DNA from: Eupeodes corollae
Lineage: Eukaryota > Arthropoda > Insecta > Diptera > Syrphidae
DNA: 64,000 nt
Assembly: GCF_945859685.1 (NCBI RefSeq)
Contig: NC_079147.1
Coordinates: 212,043,578 to 212,107,577 of the forward strand
Reading direction: 5' to 3'
The notes beneath the pieces are model-generated. The model was not told the origin of the DNA, searched no databases, and saw only the letters and a program-made list of their open reading frames with translations. Both the position numbers and the translations under genes were made by a program. Positions 1-10,760 of this stretch are shown here, in pieces (within the stretch, counting starts at the first letter, position 1; each line of letters begins with the position of its first letter).

Positions 1-197
1 AAGCAAATTATAATAAAGATCATTCAACTTTTCACGTCTGTGTTGGGACTGCTGCTAATTACTTGACATCAGTTACATCAACATCATTTGTTATGAATGT
101 AAAGAGTTTAAATGTTCCCAAAATGTAATACAACAATATCTTCAACAACAGAGCCATGGTGTTTTAGACATAACTTATTCTTTGCGTTGTTTTTTAG

Positions 198-421
198 AAA
201 GCCGATATTGGAATATGCGACTTAACAATCACTCAAGCCCGTCGATCAGCTGTAGATTTTACTGTACCATTTATGCAATTGGGTATCAGTATCTTATACT
301 TCAAGACGCCTCCAGAAGCCAAGGATTTGTTTGCTTTTTTAAAACCATTCGATGTGGAGGTTTGGATGTATATGTTGACATCCTATTTAATTATATCTTT
401 GGTGTCCATCGTCATGGCTAG
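198..421 (+). CDS. iGluR exon: end of S1 and M1
   Basis: The exon follows a TTTTTTAG acceptor ending at 197 and ends at a GT donor at 422, in phase 2 (codon AG|A). It encodes the end of the S1 lobe. The Arg in LTITQAR corresponds to the alpha-carboxyl-binding Arg of the family. The M1 helix follows (around WMYMLTSYLIISLVSIVMAR). The open frame reading IFFILN past 421 is intron read-through; the 56 bp intron 422-477 removes it. Confidence 0.85.
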
Positions 422-3400
422 GTTCATATTTTTTATTTTAAATAGAAAAACGAAGAACATGGGTATTTATTTTTTAGAGTATCCCGAGATGAATGGGAAA
501 ATCCACATCCATGTAATCCAAATCCTGAAGAACTTGAAAATAAATGGGATATTGCTAATACATCATGGTTAACAATGGGATCACTTATGGCCCAGGGTTG
601 TGATATTTTGCCAAAATCCGGACCAATGCGACTTATGAGCGGAATGTGGTGGTTCTTTTCTTTGATGATGTTAAATTCCTACACAGCTAATTTGGCTGCT
701 TTTCTGACTGCATCGAAAATGGAAAGTGCTATTAATAGTATTAATGATTTGGCGGAACAGAATAAAATTCAATTTGGTACTTTGAGCGGTGGCAGTACTT
801 CAAACTTTTTTTCGGTAAGTGGTTTTATTTTGTATTTCAATCAAAATCAGAGGAGTTTCGGGGAAACATTTTCGAAAGTCAAGAAATGTGAGAGGTAAGT
901 GAGTAATTCGAATTAAAAAAATGGGTGCGTTCATATTATAAAAGTTTCGGTGAGGGGGGGGGGGGGATAAAATAGATATTTGTTTTCAAATTGTTAGGGT
1001 TAGTGTTAAAGAGTTAGTAGAGGGACACCTCAAAGTTTTGTTCTATCCCCTCTCCTCTGAAACCTAGTGGTCAATGAAATCCTAACTAGTCTGAATGTGG
1101 AGGGTTTCAGGGTGATCGGCTATGCGGATGACATTGCTATACCAGTTTCAGGAAACCATCTTAACACCTTAAAAGAAAATGCCTTAGACAGACTAATACT
1201 TTGGGCTGATCGGTGTGGACAAAACCGATTTAGTCCATTTGTCAACCCTCCCTATATTAAAGGAATCCAATTCAAATTCAGACGAGGCTAAATACCTGGA
1301 CCTTGTTTTAGATAAAAAATCAATCGGAAACGCTATCTACTGGTAAGAGTCAAAAAAGCTACTGCAGCTCTCTTTTCTTGCAAAAAAGCTATTGATAAAA
1401 AATGGGGTTTATAAACCCAGAATCATGCATTAGCATTACCCATCGGTTATTAGACCGATTTTAATGTACTGTTTGGCAATATGGTGTACTGCTTTATAGA
1501 AAGCTATAAACTGCGTCAAAGTAAATAAATTCCAACGTTCAGTTTGCCTTTCTATAAGCGGATCGCTTCACACGACTCCATATGCGGCGGTGGACACCTT
1601 ACTTTACCTAACACCTCTTGATATATTTAGTAAACAAATAGCTGCAAGCTCTGCTATTCGCTTCAAAGCTTCGTCGCATTGGATTAACAGCACCATTGTC
1701 CACCCCGTAATTCATAGGTATTTAGAATCAATTCCAAAGCACACAGACTACATCAACCATCAACTGCAATTCCACAGAAACTTCAAGATTTCTATACCTT
1801 CCAGATCTTTCTGAGAGGATAGGGCATTCCTGGAAGACGAGTCAATCCATTTTTATAGGGATGTGTCAAAAACAAAAGAAGGGGTTGGTGGGGGTGTGTA
1901 CTCTGAACGACTGAAATAAAGTCTATCATTCCACCGTCCCAATCATTCTAGCGTGTCCTGGCTTAAAGAAAACGTGATGTCAACATCTGATATCCGGATC
2001 TTCTCAGATAGTCAGGCCACTATCAAATCTCTGGACTCTGTCTCTACAAACTCTATAACAGTCCATAACTGTCGATCATCTCTAATGAAGATAGCACAAC
2101 AGTTTAATATTCACCTTTGCTGGGTGCCGGGCCATAGAGACATTCCAGGTAACTGTAAGGCAGATGAACTCACTGGAACGGTACAGTACAGCCCATGCTA
2201 CCACGTTTGGCAAGTACTGGCATACCAATCGCAAGACGCTATGAAGAAGGATAGGCGTATTCTCAAATGACTTTTGCAGAAGCTGTATGGACGAGGATGG
2301 GAAGGAGATATAGTTCTTCACCTTCTCAGGAGAATTCTTCTTTAACGATCTAAACGATCTAAATCATATCACCATAATCAGCCTCTCACGTTTCGTAAGG
2401 GACACAAACCGGTTCCATTGAGATTAGGAGAAAGCCTCAAGATTCATGTGGTATCACAATGGGCCATTAAACTGGCCTAAGTGTGTCTGTTTCCATCTTG
2501 GACAGCCACCTTAAACTTAACCTACCCTATCTGCGTTAATTCAGAATTTTTAGATTAAATTTATTGAAGGCGGTTTTAATATGGTGGAAGGATCAGGGGA
2601 TCACTGATCTCGCTGTATCGTCTTTAAGAGCCCAAAGTCACGAATAACCTCATGAGGGAATGATTTGATAATAAAAAAAGTATTGAAATTGTTCGGTTCT
2701 TATATGCTTTCGTGAAAAAGTATTTGATTTTGTTAACATTAATATATAAGTAGTTGTTTTTATACCAGACTGAGAATCTATCGTGGTCCGGCTGAAAGTG
2801 GGATATGGGAATATTTAGTGATCAATTCCATATCGTAAATTGTAAGGATAAAGAGTAGAGGATCTAAGTTTGTACCTTGTGGCACGCCAGATATAGCTAT
2901 AAAATGGTAATTTGTATATGCCCTTCTTTACAAGCCTAACTTATATAATCTCTTACAAATTTCTGTGCTATATCCTTGATGTCTAGTACATAAAGATGAA
3001 CTGAAATATAGAGTCTCAATTTTGTCACAGTGCCTGCTAGTAATTTAATTTCATATCTAAAAACTTGTCTTTTTTAAAAATAATTTTACAGGAATCAAAC
3101 GATACAGTTTACCGTTTGGCTTGGTCAAAAATGGTGTCAGCTCAACCAACTGTTTTTACAAAAAGTAATGCCGAGGGTGTGGATCGTGTTAGGAAGAACA
3201 AAAATACTTATGCTTTTCTTATTGAAACAACAAGTATGGAGTATGCTATTGAAAATGATGAAAAATGTGAACTCACCCAAATTGGATCACAAATTGGTGA
3301 AAAACATTACGGAATTGCTGTTCCATTGGGTAAGAAATTGGTCAAAACAACTAGCGGATCTGTTTTCTTTTTTTGATAAGAATACCTTATAATTTTTAAC

Positions 3401-4427
3401 TTTTTTATCGACGCTTTCGGTTTCTGACATCTAAACGTCATATAATTCTATTAAAAAAGGAAAAACAAAGTGATGAATTAATTTAATTTATTTATTAATG
3501 CTCTGTTAAAATATTAAAAATACTTCAGCATTATGATAAATAACATAATAACAGATTATAGATATTGTATAGAGCGCGAAAGGGTTGCGATTTCAGTGAT
3601 ACCAGATAAGTTGAACAAAATGTCGGTGGTGCAGGACATGTTACCGACCTCGTTCAATTTTTTTTCTTCGTATTTGGTAACAGCAAAAGTTTGGAAAGTA
3701 ATTTAAACTGTCACTTTAGCTTATTCGCCTAGTTTTGCAATATGGGTGATTATTTGGAAGCTCAGCTGCAACTTACCCAAACCCTAACTAACATTAAATT
3801 CGAACTTCTATAACTGTTGCCAGGCGACAACAAAAAAAAAACTGCCCTAATGTAGGTAACTGTTGTTACTACAGTTTTCGTGTTAATTTTTCAGGTGCGG
3901 ACTATCGTTCTAATTTGAGTGTTGCCATTTTAAAACTCAGCGAAAGAGGTGAATTATTTTCGTTAAAAAAGAAATGGTGGGCGAATCCCAATAAAACATG
4001 CTCCAAAGCTGATGTCGTAGACGGTAATGAACTGTCTATTGAAGAACTTGGTGGTGTGTTTCTTGTTTTGGGTTGTGGTATATTTGGAGCATTTGTTTTG
4101 GGTATTATTGAATTTCTATGGAATGTTCAACAAGTTGCAGTTGAAGAGAGGGTAAGGAGCTTAAATATTGAAAAACAAAAGAAATACAACTAATTTGTGT
4201 CTTTTTCATTTCTTTTCAAGTTAACACCTATGGAAGCTTTAAAATCTGAAGTCATGTTTGCACTTAAGTTTTGGATAAAAAAGAAACCGGTCAAAATATT
4301 AGGAAGCAGTTCAGGATCGGGTTCGGGTTCAGAATCAGGGTCAACTAGTAACCGATCGCGGCGTTCTTCTGTGCAATCCCAACAATCGACAGCTAAACAT
4401 TCTGTTAAAAAAGTTAGCATAGAATAA
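198..4427 (+). CDS. Kainate/GluRII-type ionotropic glutamate receptor subunit, C-terminal part (five exons)
   Basis: Coding segments 198-421, 478-814, 3092-3329, 3895-4151 and 4221-4427 join in one open frame of 421 codons including the stop. All introns are GT-AG and the phases match (2, 0, 1, 0). Seen in order: the end of ligand-binding lobe S1 (LTITQARRSAVDF), M1, a pore loop with AQGCD, M3 with the family signature SYTANLAAFLT, lobe S2 with GGSTS and an ETTSMEY ligand-contact block, M4, and a Ser/Gly/Arg-rich cytoplasmic tail. In this family such subunits form tetrameric glutamate-gated cation channels in postsynaptic membranes. The amino-terminal domain and the start codon lie upstream of the window. 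The subunit could be a muscle GluRII-like or a neuronal kainate-type one; I cannot choose between them. The family call is firm and the subtype is not. Confidence 0.9.
478..814 (+). CDS. iGluR exon: pore loop and M3
   Basis: The acceptor is TTTTTTAG at 470-477 and the donor is GTAAGT at 815. The exon encodes DEWENPHPCNPNPEE, the re-entrant pore loop with Gln at the Q/R position (codon 593-595, AQGCD), then M3 with SYTANLAAFLT, and the start of S2 with GTLSGGSTSNFFS. It ends in phase 0. The genomic Gln codon at the Q/R site predicts a calcium-permeable pore unless the RNA is edited. Confidence 0.88.
1016..2525 (+). mobile_element. Decayed 5'-truncated LINE with RNase H domain (LOA/I-like)
   Basis: Translation in shifting frames gives reverse transcriptase blocks: RGTPQ near 1020, GYADDIAIPVS near 1119-1150, and a fragment equivalent to KKAxGxKWGF near 1385. 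An RNase H domain follows (FSDSQATIKSLDS, then HLCWVPGHRDIPGNCKADEL near 2110-2175). A 3' tail with CACAATGGGCCATTAAAC and TTGGACAGCCACC runs into imperfect AACCT repeats near 2525. The same order and tail recur at 52056-54785 and 61671-62565. Stops and frameshifts show it is dead. RNase H downstream of reverse transcriptase is typical of the I/LOA/R1 group of LINEs; the LOA assignment is inferred from motif style. No clear target duplication was found. Confidence 0.8.
2770..2995 (-). mobile_element. Jockey-like LINE reverse transcriptase fragment
   Basis: The reverse complement reads AISGVPQGTNLDPLLFIL, the conserved block before the catalytic YADD of Jockey-clade reverse transcriptases. Weakly similar sequence flanks it. 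It is about 230 bp with no intact frame and lies antisense inside the glutamate receptor intron. Confidence 0.6.
3092..3329 (+). CDS. iGluR exon: S2 lobe
   Basis: The acceptor is TTTTACAG and the donor is GTAAGA at 3330. The exon encodes ESNDTVYRLAW, TKSNAEGVDRVR and FLIETTSMEYAIEND, where the Glu of SMEY matches the ligand alpha-amino-contacting Glu of AMPA/kainate receptors. It then encodes QIGEKHYGIAVPLG. It ends in phase 1 and splits a Gly codon with the next exon. Confidence 0.87.
3577..3720. repeat. Interspersed hairpin-bearing repeat in iGluR intron
   Basis: Within intron 3330-3894 the arms 3610-3627 (gttgaacaaaatgtcggt) and 3643-3658 (accgacctcgttcaat) can fold into an imperfect stem-loop. 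A related copy with the same hairpin and flanks (TTGCGATTT on the left, AAACTGTCACTT on the right) lies at 20936-21070. This is probably an old non-autonomous repeat. Confidence 0.5.
3895..4151 (+). CDS. iGluR exon: end of S2 and M4
   Basis: The acceptor is TTTTTCAG and the donor is GTAAGG at 4152. The exon encodes YRSNLSVAILKLSERGEL and KKWWANPNKTC, ending the ligand-binding domain. The M4 helix follows (GGVFLVLGCGIFGAFVLGI) and then EFLWNVQQVAVEER. The frame closes in phase 0 into the last exon. Confidence 0.87.
4221..4427 (+). CDS. iGluR terminal exon: cytoplasmic tail
   Basis: The exon follows a 69 bp intron with acceptor TCTTTTCAAG. It encodes LTPMEALKSEVMFALKFW, a conserved post-M4 segment of insect non-NMDA subunits. 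A low-complexity Ser/Gly and Arg/Ser tail follows, then a TAA stop at 4425-4427. An AATAAA overlaps the stop codon at 4423-4428. Confidence 0.85.
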   Translation, partial: LTPMEALKSEVMFALKFWIKKKPVKILGSSSGSGSGSESGSTSNRSRRSSVQSQQSTAKHSVKKVSIE

Positions 4428-4706
4428 AAATGTATAAATGTTTTACGTAAGACTGTACTGCAAACAACATGTCTCATTGTACTATGGTTGTAGAATTGTT
4501 GTAATTTATAAATACCTACATACAGTAAGACTTGCTTATCAGACTGTCTTCTATTTGTACTATAGATTATGCATATATCCTGCTATTTGGACCTTAGTAC
4601 ATTAACCTCAAATTGTAGTTTCAGAATTTTTTAAAATTTAAAAAAAAATGAATAAGCTTACAGAATTGGATAAACAAAATGCTATCGATTACCAAATTAA
4701 TGGATA

Positions 4707-4712
4707 AATAAA
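4707..4712 (+). terminator. Candidate polyadenylation signal of the iGluR gene
   Basis: An AATAAA hexamer sits about 280 nt after the stop codon, giving a plausible 3' UTR. The earlier hexamer overlapping the stop is also possible. Neither is confirmed. Confidence 0.35.
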
Positions 4713-7700
4713 TGTTATGTTAGTTAAGTTCCAGGTGGACATCTATAATGGCAACATTTTTAATCTTCATTCAAAACATACAAAATACTAATGTGCTCAT
4801 CAAAAGTGGAAACATTCACTTATGGTCAACACTTGAATACCAACAAGAAAAAAATGCACAAAATACTGGATACAACTTTTACGAGTGCACAGTGCGCACT
4901 TTCATCGTTGTGTCCGTCGGTCGCTCGTCGTTCGATATTATTTATCTACGGAGCTACACGAAATAGCGCCTTTGGACAAACAACCATAAAATGTTGACAT
5001 AAATTCAATTTGATTTATGATTGCATTTAAAACGCAATCAATGAGATAAAAGTCCTCAAGAATGCAAATGAATTATGTGTGTTTTAAAGGCCCTGTCTCC
5101 CCAGAGCTGTATACCTATAATATGTTTTAAGAAATTGGTTATTTTTATTTACTATGTATGTTTTGAACTCACACTGCAGGCCAATAGAATAGGTTAAAAG
5201 CTTTTACAGATTTTCTCCTAAATAGAGCTTCGAAAAAGAATTTTATAAGAAAATTATTGACTGAAGTATGCCCTATCGGTAAATTGCAAACAAACTTTAA
5301 AATGCAATTAAAAAAAGCATTTCCCAGCGGTGAATAGAATACGCTTAGAGCTAGAACTGGTGAAGTTATACGCTGAGCAAAGTTTAAATGTTGCTGTACA
5401 TTGCGAAAACAAAATAAAGGAAACTATGGAAAGGATATGAAAATCCAAAAAAAGGACCTTTGTATGCTGAAATAAGATTAAAAGCCCGCCAGGCTTATCA
5501 TTTTTGCCAGATAGCTCCTCAAATAACAACAACACTTTTCTTCTTCTAGACTACAAACATTTTTGACCTTTAAGAGATTGAGTGACTAGGAGTGCCCCGA
5601 AAATCAAACGCATGAAATTGAAGAAGTAGTGAAAGTTTGTTTGTAAATAAGATGAAACAAAATTTAATCCTGATGATTGAGATGCTTTTAATTTTTATTA
5701 TTGAAGAACATTCTTGAAAAGGCTTTTCTGAAATTTATTGTTTAGACCCGTCATCCATATCGAAAAATTCGTAAAAGGTTGAATTATACAATAAAAAGTT
5801 GGATTGTTTGAATAACCTCCCAACCCTTCTTACCAGACATAAATATTATTTAGAATTTTGTTAATGGCTCGTCTGCGAAGTCTTAAAATCTAGGCAACAA
5901 TTTGAAGATAAAACATCACTTACAAAAGCCATAAAACAGGATTGGAGAAAAATATCTTAAAAAATTGTTTTGTAAAAAAAAGCTGATGTGAACCTATTCT
6001 ATTGACCGGCAGTGTACAACTATGAAGGAGCTCACTAGAGTTGGGCAACCCACGTCCGGTCCGGTCGGGTTGGTTTTGCAGTGTGGGAAAGATAAAAAAG
6101 TTACAACTTGAGAAAGTAATCGATAGTTGGCTTAATCAGTGTTGACACTTGGCTATTTTTTCTACAGTAATTGAATTTAGACATTGTAGGAGAAAAGGTA
6201 GAAAATGGTAGTTTTTTTGTATGATATATTTATTTGTGTTTACTCTAATATTCAAAAAACTTAGATTCTGTCAAGGTCTATAGGAACAAGACGTGTGCAG
6301 ATAAGTGTTGAAAACTCCGTTCTCAAAATCTCTATTTGACTGATAAATTTTATACTATCTTAATTTATTGCCTCTTATTTTATTATGTTGTCTTAAAATA
6401 TTTTTCAATTTTATCAGGGAAACATTTTTCAAGAGATAAATCTACAAAAGCCTTTGGCCAAGGTAAACCGACATGACACAAGCAAAGACTTATTTATGTT
6501 GAAACCCTTTCTGAATAAAAGAGGTGGTCTGCAGATAAGTAAAGCCAAGCCACATGAATCGATTAAAATCTTACTATAAATCTTTTAATTAAAAACAAAA
6601 AATAAATAATTTTAAAAGTTCGCGTTGAAAAACAGGAAAATAGAACTCTACTCTGTGGCAATTGATTTCTACAACAGCAACTCGCTAAGCACAGAGGGGT
6701 CCTGCATAGTTGTAATACGTTGTCTCAACGTCACCTTAATCCGCGCACCGAGCCATTTAATCCCAAGTTATTCCACCATTTATAATTATTTCTATTAAAC
6801 GCCACAATTTATCGCCATCCGTTCGCATTTGAAAGCGACATTCGAGTGGGCTGCCGATCGGATAAGACGCGCAACTATACAAGTCAAGAACCGTGAGTAA
6901 TTTGACGCGCAACTTATAGATGCAAGCCACTGATTCGCACACAACTTTAACACGAACTGCTTAGCCGCAGTAACATGATAAAAGAAAAACAACAACTAAC
7001 AAAACCGAAATGGTATCAATGGACATTAATTGACATGTTGGTTAACGGAAGCACTAAGCGACACCTATTTGTGAGTTATAATAATAATATAATAATATGT
7101 ATACTTAAGTATAAATACATTATGTTAGTAACAGTGTTTATTAAAATTGGTATAACGACGACGACGATGCCTATTTTATTTTAGCATCGGCATCATTTTT
7201 GTGTGACGGAAATTTGAGAACCTACGTATTAATGTTTAAGTATGAGGTAACCTACGACCTAAAACAGTGGATTGTTTTGGCAGATAGTCTGGATACATAT
7301 TTTAATATTGAATTTTCTTTAACATGATATATAAACTGATTATTTATATTCAGTTAAAAGGAAAAAGGTTAAAGCTTGTGCTGTCGAACTGATCTCTTAA
7401 TCCAAATTTAACTGGAAGCGGGTGGGTAGAACTGAAAATTCAATCTGCAACAAATAATTTGGTGTATGAGAAGAAATTTTAATTTTTTTCTTTGATTATT
7501 CTGAAACTGGCAGTTGTTATAAATCAATATTGTGTTTCCTTTCAATGTTTATATCGGGTTTTTAATAGGGACTTGACAACTTTATGTCGTATTTTTCGGC
7601 AAGGACCTTGCTTTAAACCCATACAAGATCAAACGGATGGAGCTCTGAAGGAAATTCACCAAAACGAAAAATTTGTTCACTAAATTATCTTCAGTTACAA

Positions 7701-8004
7701 GGCTCATTTTTTTTCTACGCGAAATATTTCTCGAACCAACAGTTCTAGCGACTTCAATTAAATTTTATACTATACATTGTGACGTGATACCAAATTGGTA
7801 AAAATTGCCAATAAATGGTCAGGTATTTTTTAAATAAAAACAAAAATCTGAAAAAAAACTACAAAAAGTTGGGTATAACTGATTTTGACCTCGAATATTT
7901 CGAGAATAAATAAAAGTATTGTCTTAAAAACCATTTCATTGTAAGAAAAATGTTGGTGTTAGAAGAATCCAATCAGCATTTTTAGAACATCAAATTTTCA
8001 AAAA
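4713..8004. other. Intergenic, no gene recognised
   Basis: This is AT-rich sequence with no open frame that resembles a known protein. A slightly GC-richer patch at about 6735-6960 contains CCGTGAGTAA, which resembles a splice donor; it could be a non-coding first exon or nothing. Around 7552-7700 a stretch starting ATCGGGTTTTTAATAGGGAC resembles the presumed mariner end at 51670. Around 7740-7930 there is an interspersed repeat also seen near 20280 (shared CGACTTCAATTAA-like words). Confidence 0.5.
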
Positions 8005-8445
8005 AAAACCATCTCATATAAGACACTCATCATTTTGGATCTCATATATCGCGTAGAGATTCTTCGGGTAAAAGTTGGGAAAATGTACAACGAAAAACTG
8101 TGCGGGCTGTACACTGACACTGATCTAATCAAAAGAATAAAAGATCAACGACTTACATAGATGGCTGGGTGACGTATAGCGAATGCACATCAACGTTCCA
8201 GTCCGGAAAGTTTTTAGAATCTAATCCCCAGGGAGGGACGGCGCGGCGGCGGTGTAGTAGAAGAAAATCGTGACTCAAGTAGCGCACGCAGGACCCCAAC
8301 CAACTAGGATCTCGAAACTGGAGACAGCAGTCAGCTATCAAGGAACCGAACTGTCTGGAGACAAATGTTGGGGAGGCCCAGGTCCATCCCAGACTGTAGC
8401 GCCTATAGTCTGGGTGCTTACTGTAGTAAATAAGTAAGTACGAAT
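8005..8445 (+). mobile_element. 3' fragment of an RTE-like LINE
   Basis: Translation matches the C-terminal part of the RTE-like copy at 60640-61070: TISYKTLIILDLIY, then KMYNEKLCGLYTDTDLIKR, then decayed EGRRGGG and RQMLGRP-like pieces. It ends in the family tail GACTGTAGCGCC near 8395. Several stops and frameshifts are present. It abuts the left edge of the 2.1 kb tandem array. Confidence 0.75.
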
Positions 8446-8530
8446 AAATGTCTCTATGCATTTTCTCCTGCACGCTGCTGCAGTGATTTAAGGAAAACCA
8501 CATTCTTGTTGCATTCCAATAAGTATTTTT

Positions 8531-10517
8531 AATGGCTTCCAATCGAGATATAAGTATGCCCATACAATTTAAAGTTGCTTTGTCTGTAAATTTTTGACTT
8601 GTTATATCCGATTACCAGGGATACATGCACCGGGAACCTGGAGTTTACGGATATCGAGACTATAAGTTGTCGGTTGCTTGGGCACCCTCAAGGCGTCTGG
8701 AAACATTGTTAGGCTCGTGCTTAGGTGGCGGGTATCCACATGGTAATAATAATGGTTTAAATTAATATATATGTATGTATATATTCGGGATAATTTTAAT
8801 TTAATCGAAAGGTAGTAATCAAAAATAATTGTTTTTAAATACAGAGTCATGCATACAATTTTACTGACAACAACAAGCGCGACGGCTCTGATCTGCATTT
8901 CAATCAATCTATTTTCTGTCCTGATCATTTTCGGAGAAAAAGAGGAAGAAAAAAAAACAAAAAACGTGGAATTTGGTTGTATTTTTCGTCGACGAAATCC
9001 TCTGAGCTACCAGGCGAACATGTTTAGAAGTGAGTATACATTTTACATCACCAGAAAAGTTTGTAGTTGCTGTTTTGCTTTCTTCCAACACTATGCATGT
9101 ATACCTCAGGTCAAACATATATATATATAACTTCTGAGACAAAACAGAAAATACGCAGAAAAAAACAACTTATCCCGATCTCCACACCCACTATTCGCCA
9201 ATTCTTTTTCGTGACAGACAAAAAAAAAACACATACAACTATAGAGCAAAACACAATGACGCGAATGCGAAACACAAAAGAAAAAGTTATTTTCTGTAGA
9301 TTTGGCAAAATAGCTTAAATTCATAGAAGAAATCGTCTTAGCTACCAGGCAACCATGTACAGAAGCAGGTATACGTTTACCATTCCAAAAAGAAAGATGG
9401 AGTAGTTTTTCGTTCTTTTGCATATAACTACAATCGCCACTTCAACTCATTTTTTCATATGTACTTCTTCTCTCCACCAAAACATAGAAGTTGTTGAAAA
9501 CACGAAATATGATATGAAAGAATAAAATAGTGTGTAGGAAGTTATGTATGTATGTATATGAATAGTGGGAGTGACGATCGCAGCAAACGAACAACTACAC
9601 CTTTCTTTGTTTATGGACAGCGAAAACTTGCTTTTTAACATGTCCACCTGGTATCTCAGAAGAATTTTTATATGAAATTGAACCGTTTGGTCTTCAGCCA
9701 AGTTACAATTTTGTTTTGAGTTGCGTCAAACAATAAAAAAATGTCTGGGTGTAAATTTATTCCTGTAACTGCACACTACATGATGCGTAATGTGTAGGAG
9801 TTTTTATGATTTTCTATAACAGTCCTCAGGATAGTAGATTAAAACGCTCCTTGTAATACTTTTTGTTAAGATTTGGTTACAATAATGGTGAATATATAAG
9901 AGAACTCATCATTCAATCCTTTTATTTTTATTAGAAAACATTTTAATTTAACAATATATTCAAAATATGCTTTTTTGGAAAGCTGAATTTTTTGATGAAG
10001 ACAAATACAGTCATGCTAAGTAAAAATTTATATTCTAAGGTGACGACAATATTTTCGCATTCATCAATATCCACCTAAAGCTTATAACAAACAGAATTTT
10101 ATTAAACAAGATTTGGAAAGAATTTTATTAGTTTTCTCGTATTACCTAGGACCTAGAACTTTGTCAGTTTTTGAAAATTCCTACACACTTCAGACTATCC
10201 AGATTTAAACCTAGGTATAAGGCATAATAATGTAATATCCGTGGTATGATGAGTTCATAGGACTGCCATGCTGGAAATCTTAGTGTTGATTCGTCTCTGT
10301 ACTAACTGGCACTTTTTCTTGCGAGGAAGTGACAAATCCTCTTAGAATAATTATTGTCATGAAAAAGGCTTTCTCAAATTAGCCTTTCGGATTCGGCATG
10401 GAGTAAATGTCCATTCCTGACAACATTACTCGCACACAGGAATGGTTGAGAGTTGTAACTCGCTAGGCTTTAAGTTTCAACGGACTGTTGCGCCATCTAA
10501 ACCTAATTTTTTTTTTT
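8531..10517 (+). repeat. Tandem unit 1
   Basis: This unit runs from AATGGCTTCCAATC to the end of its SINE. It is the shortest unit (about 1.99 kb). It shares with unit 4 the block at 9300-9380 (GTCTTAGCTACCAGGC) that units 2 and 3 lack. It shares with unit 3 the ACATGATG block and the ACAAATACAGTCATGCTAAG block. Confidence 0.75.
10240..10510 (+). mobile_element. SINE copy at the end of unit 1
   Basis: It aligns with the better-preserved copy at 18143: GATGAGTTCATAGGACTGCCATGCT (decayed tRNA-like head), CTTGCGAGGAAGTGACAAATC, TTCGGATTCGGCATG, CGCACACAGGAATGGTTGAG, then CGGACTGTTGCGCC. The promoter boxes are degenerate. Confidence 0.65.
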
Positions 10518-10668
10518 AATGGCCTCCAATGCCTAAGAAATCAGGATAAAAATATGATTCATATAAGGAAAAGTTGCATTGTTTGCATTTCTAACTTATA
10601 ATACCCGATTACCAGGAAAGCATAAACTGGGGACCTGGACGTTACGGGTGTTCGGGTATCCCCAGGAA

Positions 10669-10760
10669 GGTTAGGTTAGGTTATAGTGGCTGTCCAAGAT
10701 GGAAACGGATACACTTAGGCCAGTTTAATGGCCCATTGTGATACCACATGAATCTTGAGG
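10669..10760 (-). mobile_element. 92 bp tail-only insertion of the RNase H LINE
   Basis: The reverse complement matches the 3' tail of the LINEs ending at 2525 and 62565 (CACAATGGGCCATTAAAC, TTGGACAGCCACTATAACC, AACCTAACC). It interrupts tandem unit 2 and is flanked by an 8 bp target duplication CCCAGGAA at 10661-10668 and 10761-10768. It is a severely 5'-truncated insertion made after the array formed or after this unit diverged. Confidence 0.88.

Larger units (their letters stand above)
815..3091 (+). other. TE-filled intron of the iGluR gene
   Basis: This 2277 bp intron runs from the GTAAGT donor to the TTTTACAG acceptor. It holds a run of G residues near 953-966, an RNase H-bearing LINE fragment (about 1016-2525) in the sense direction, and a short antisense Jockey-like fragment (about 2770-2995). 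The neighbouring introns are 56, 565 and 69 bp, so TE insertion explains most of its length. Confidence 0.75.

Noticed and set aside
951..967. G-run as a regulatory G-quadruplex
   Set aside because: A single uninterrupted run inside a TE-filled intron is more simply a low-complexity expansion or assembly artefact. There is no second set of G tracts nearby.
4190..4477. 95-codon frame antisense to the receptor's last exon
   Set aside because: It is the shadow of the Ser/Gly-rich coding exon, and its acidic repeats mirror the sense repeats.
6757..6995. Open frames on the - strand near 6.8 kb
   Set aside because: Two overlapping frames of about 60 codons lack any domain. The local GC content is the only support.
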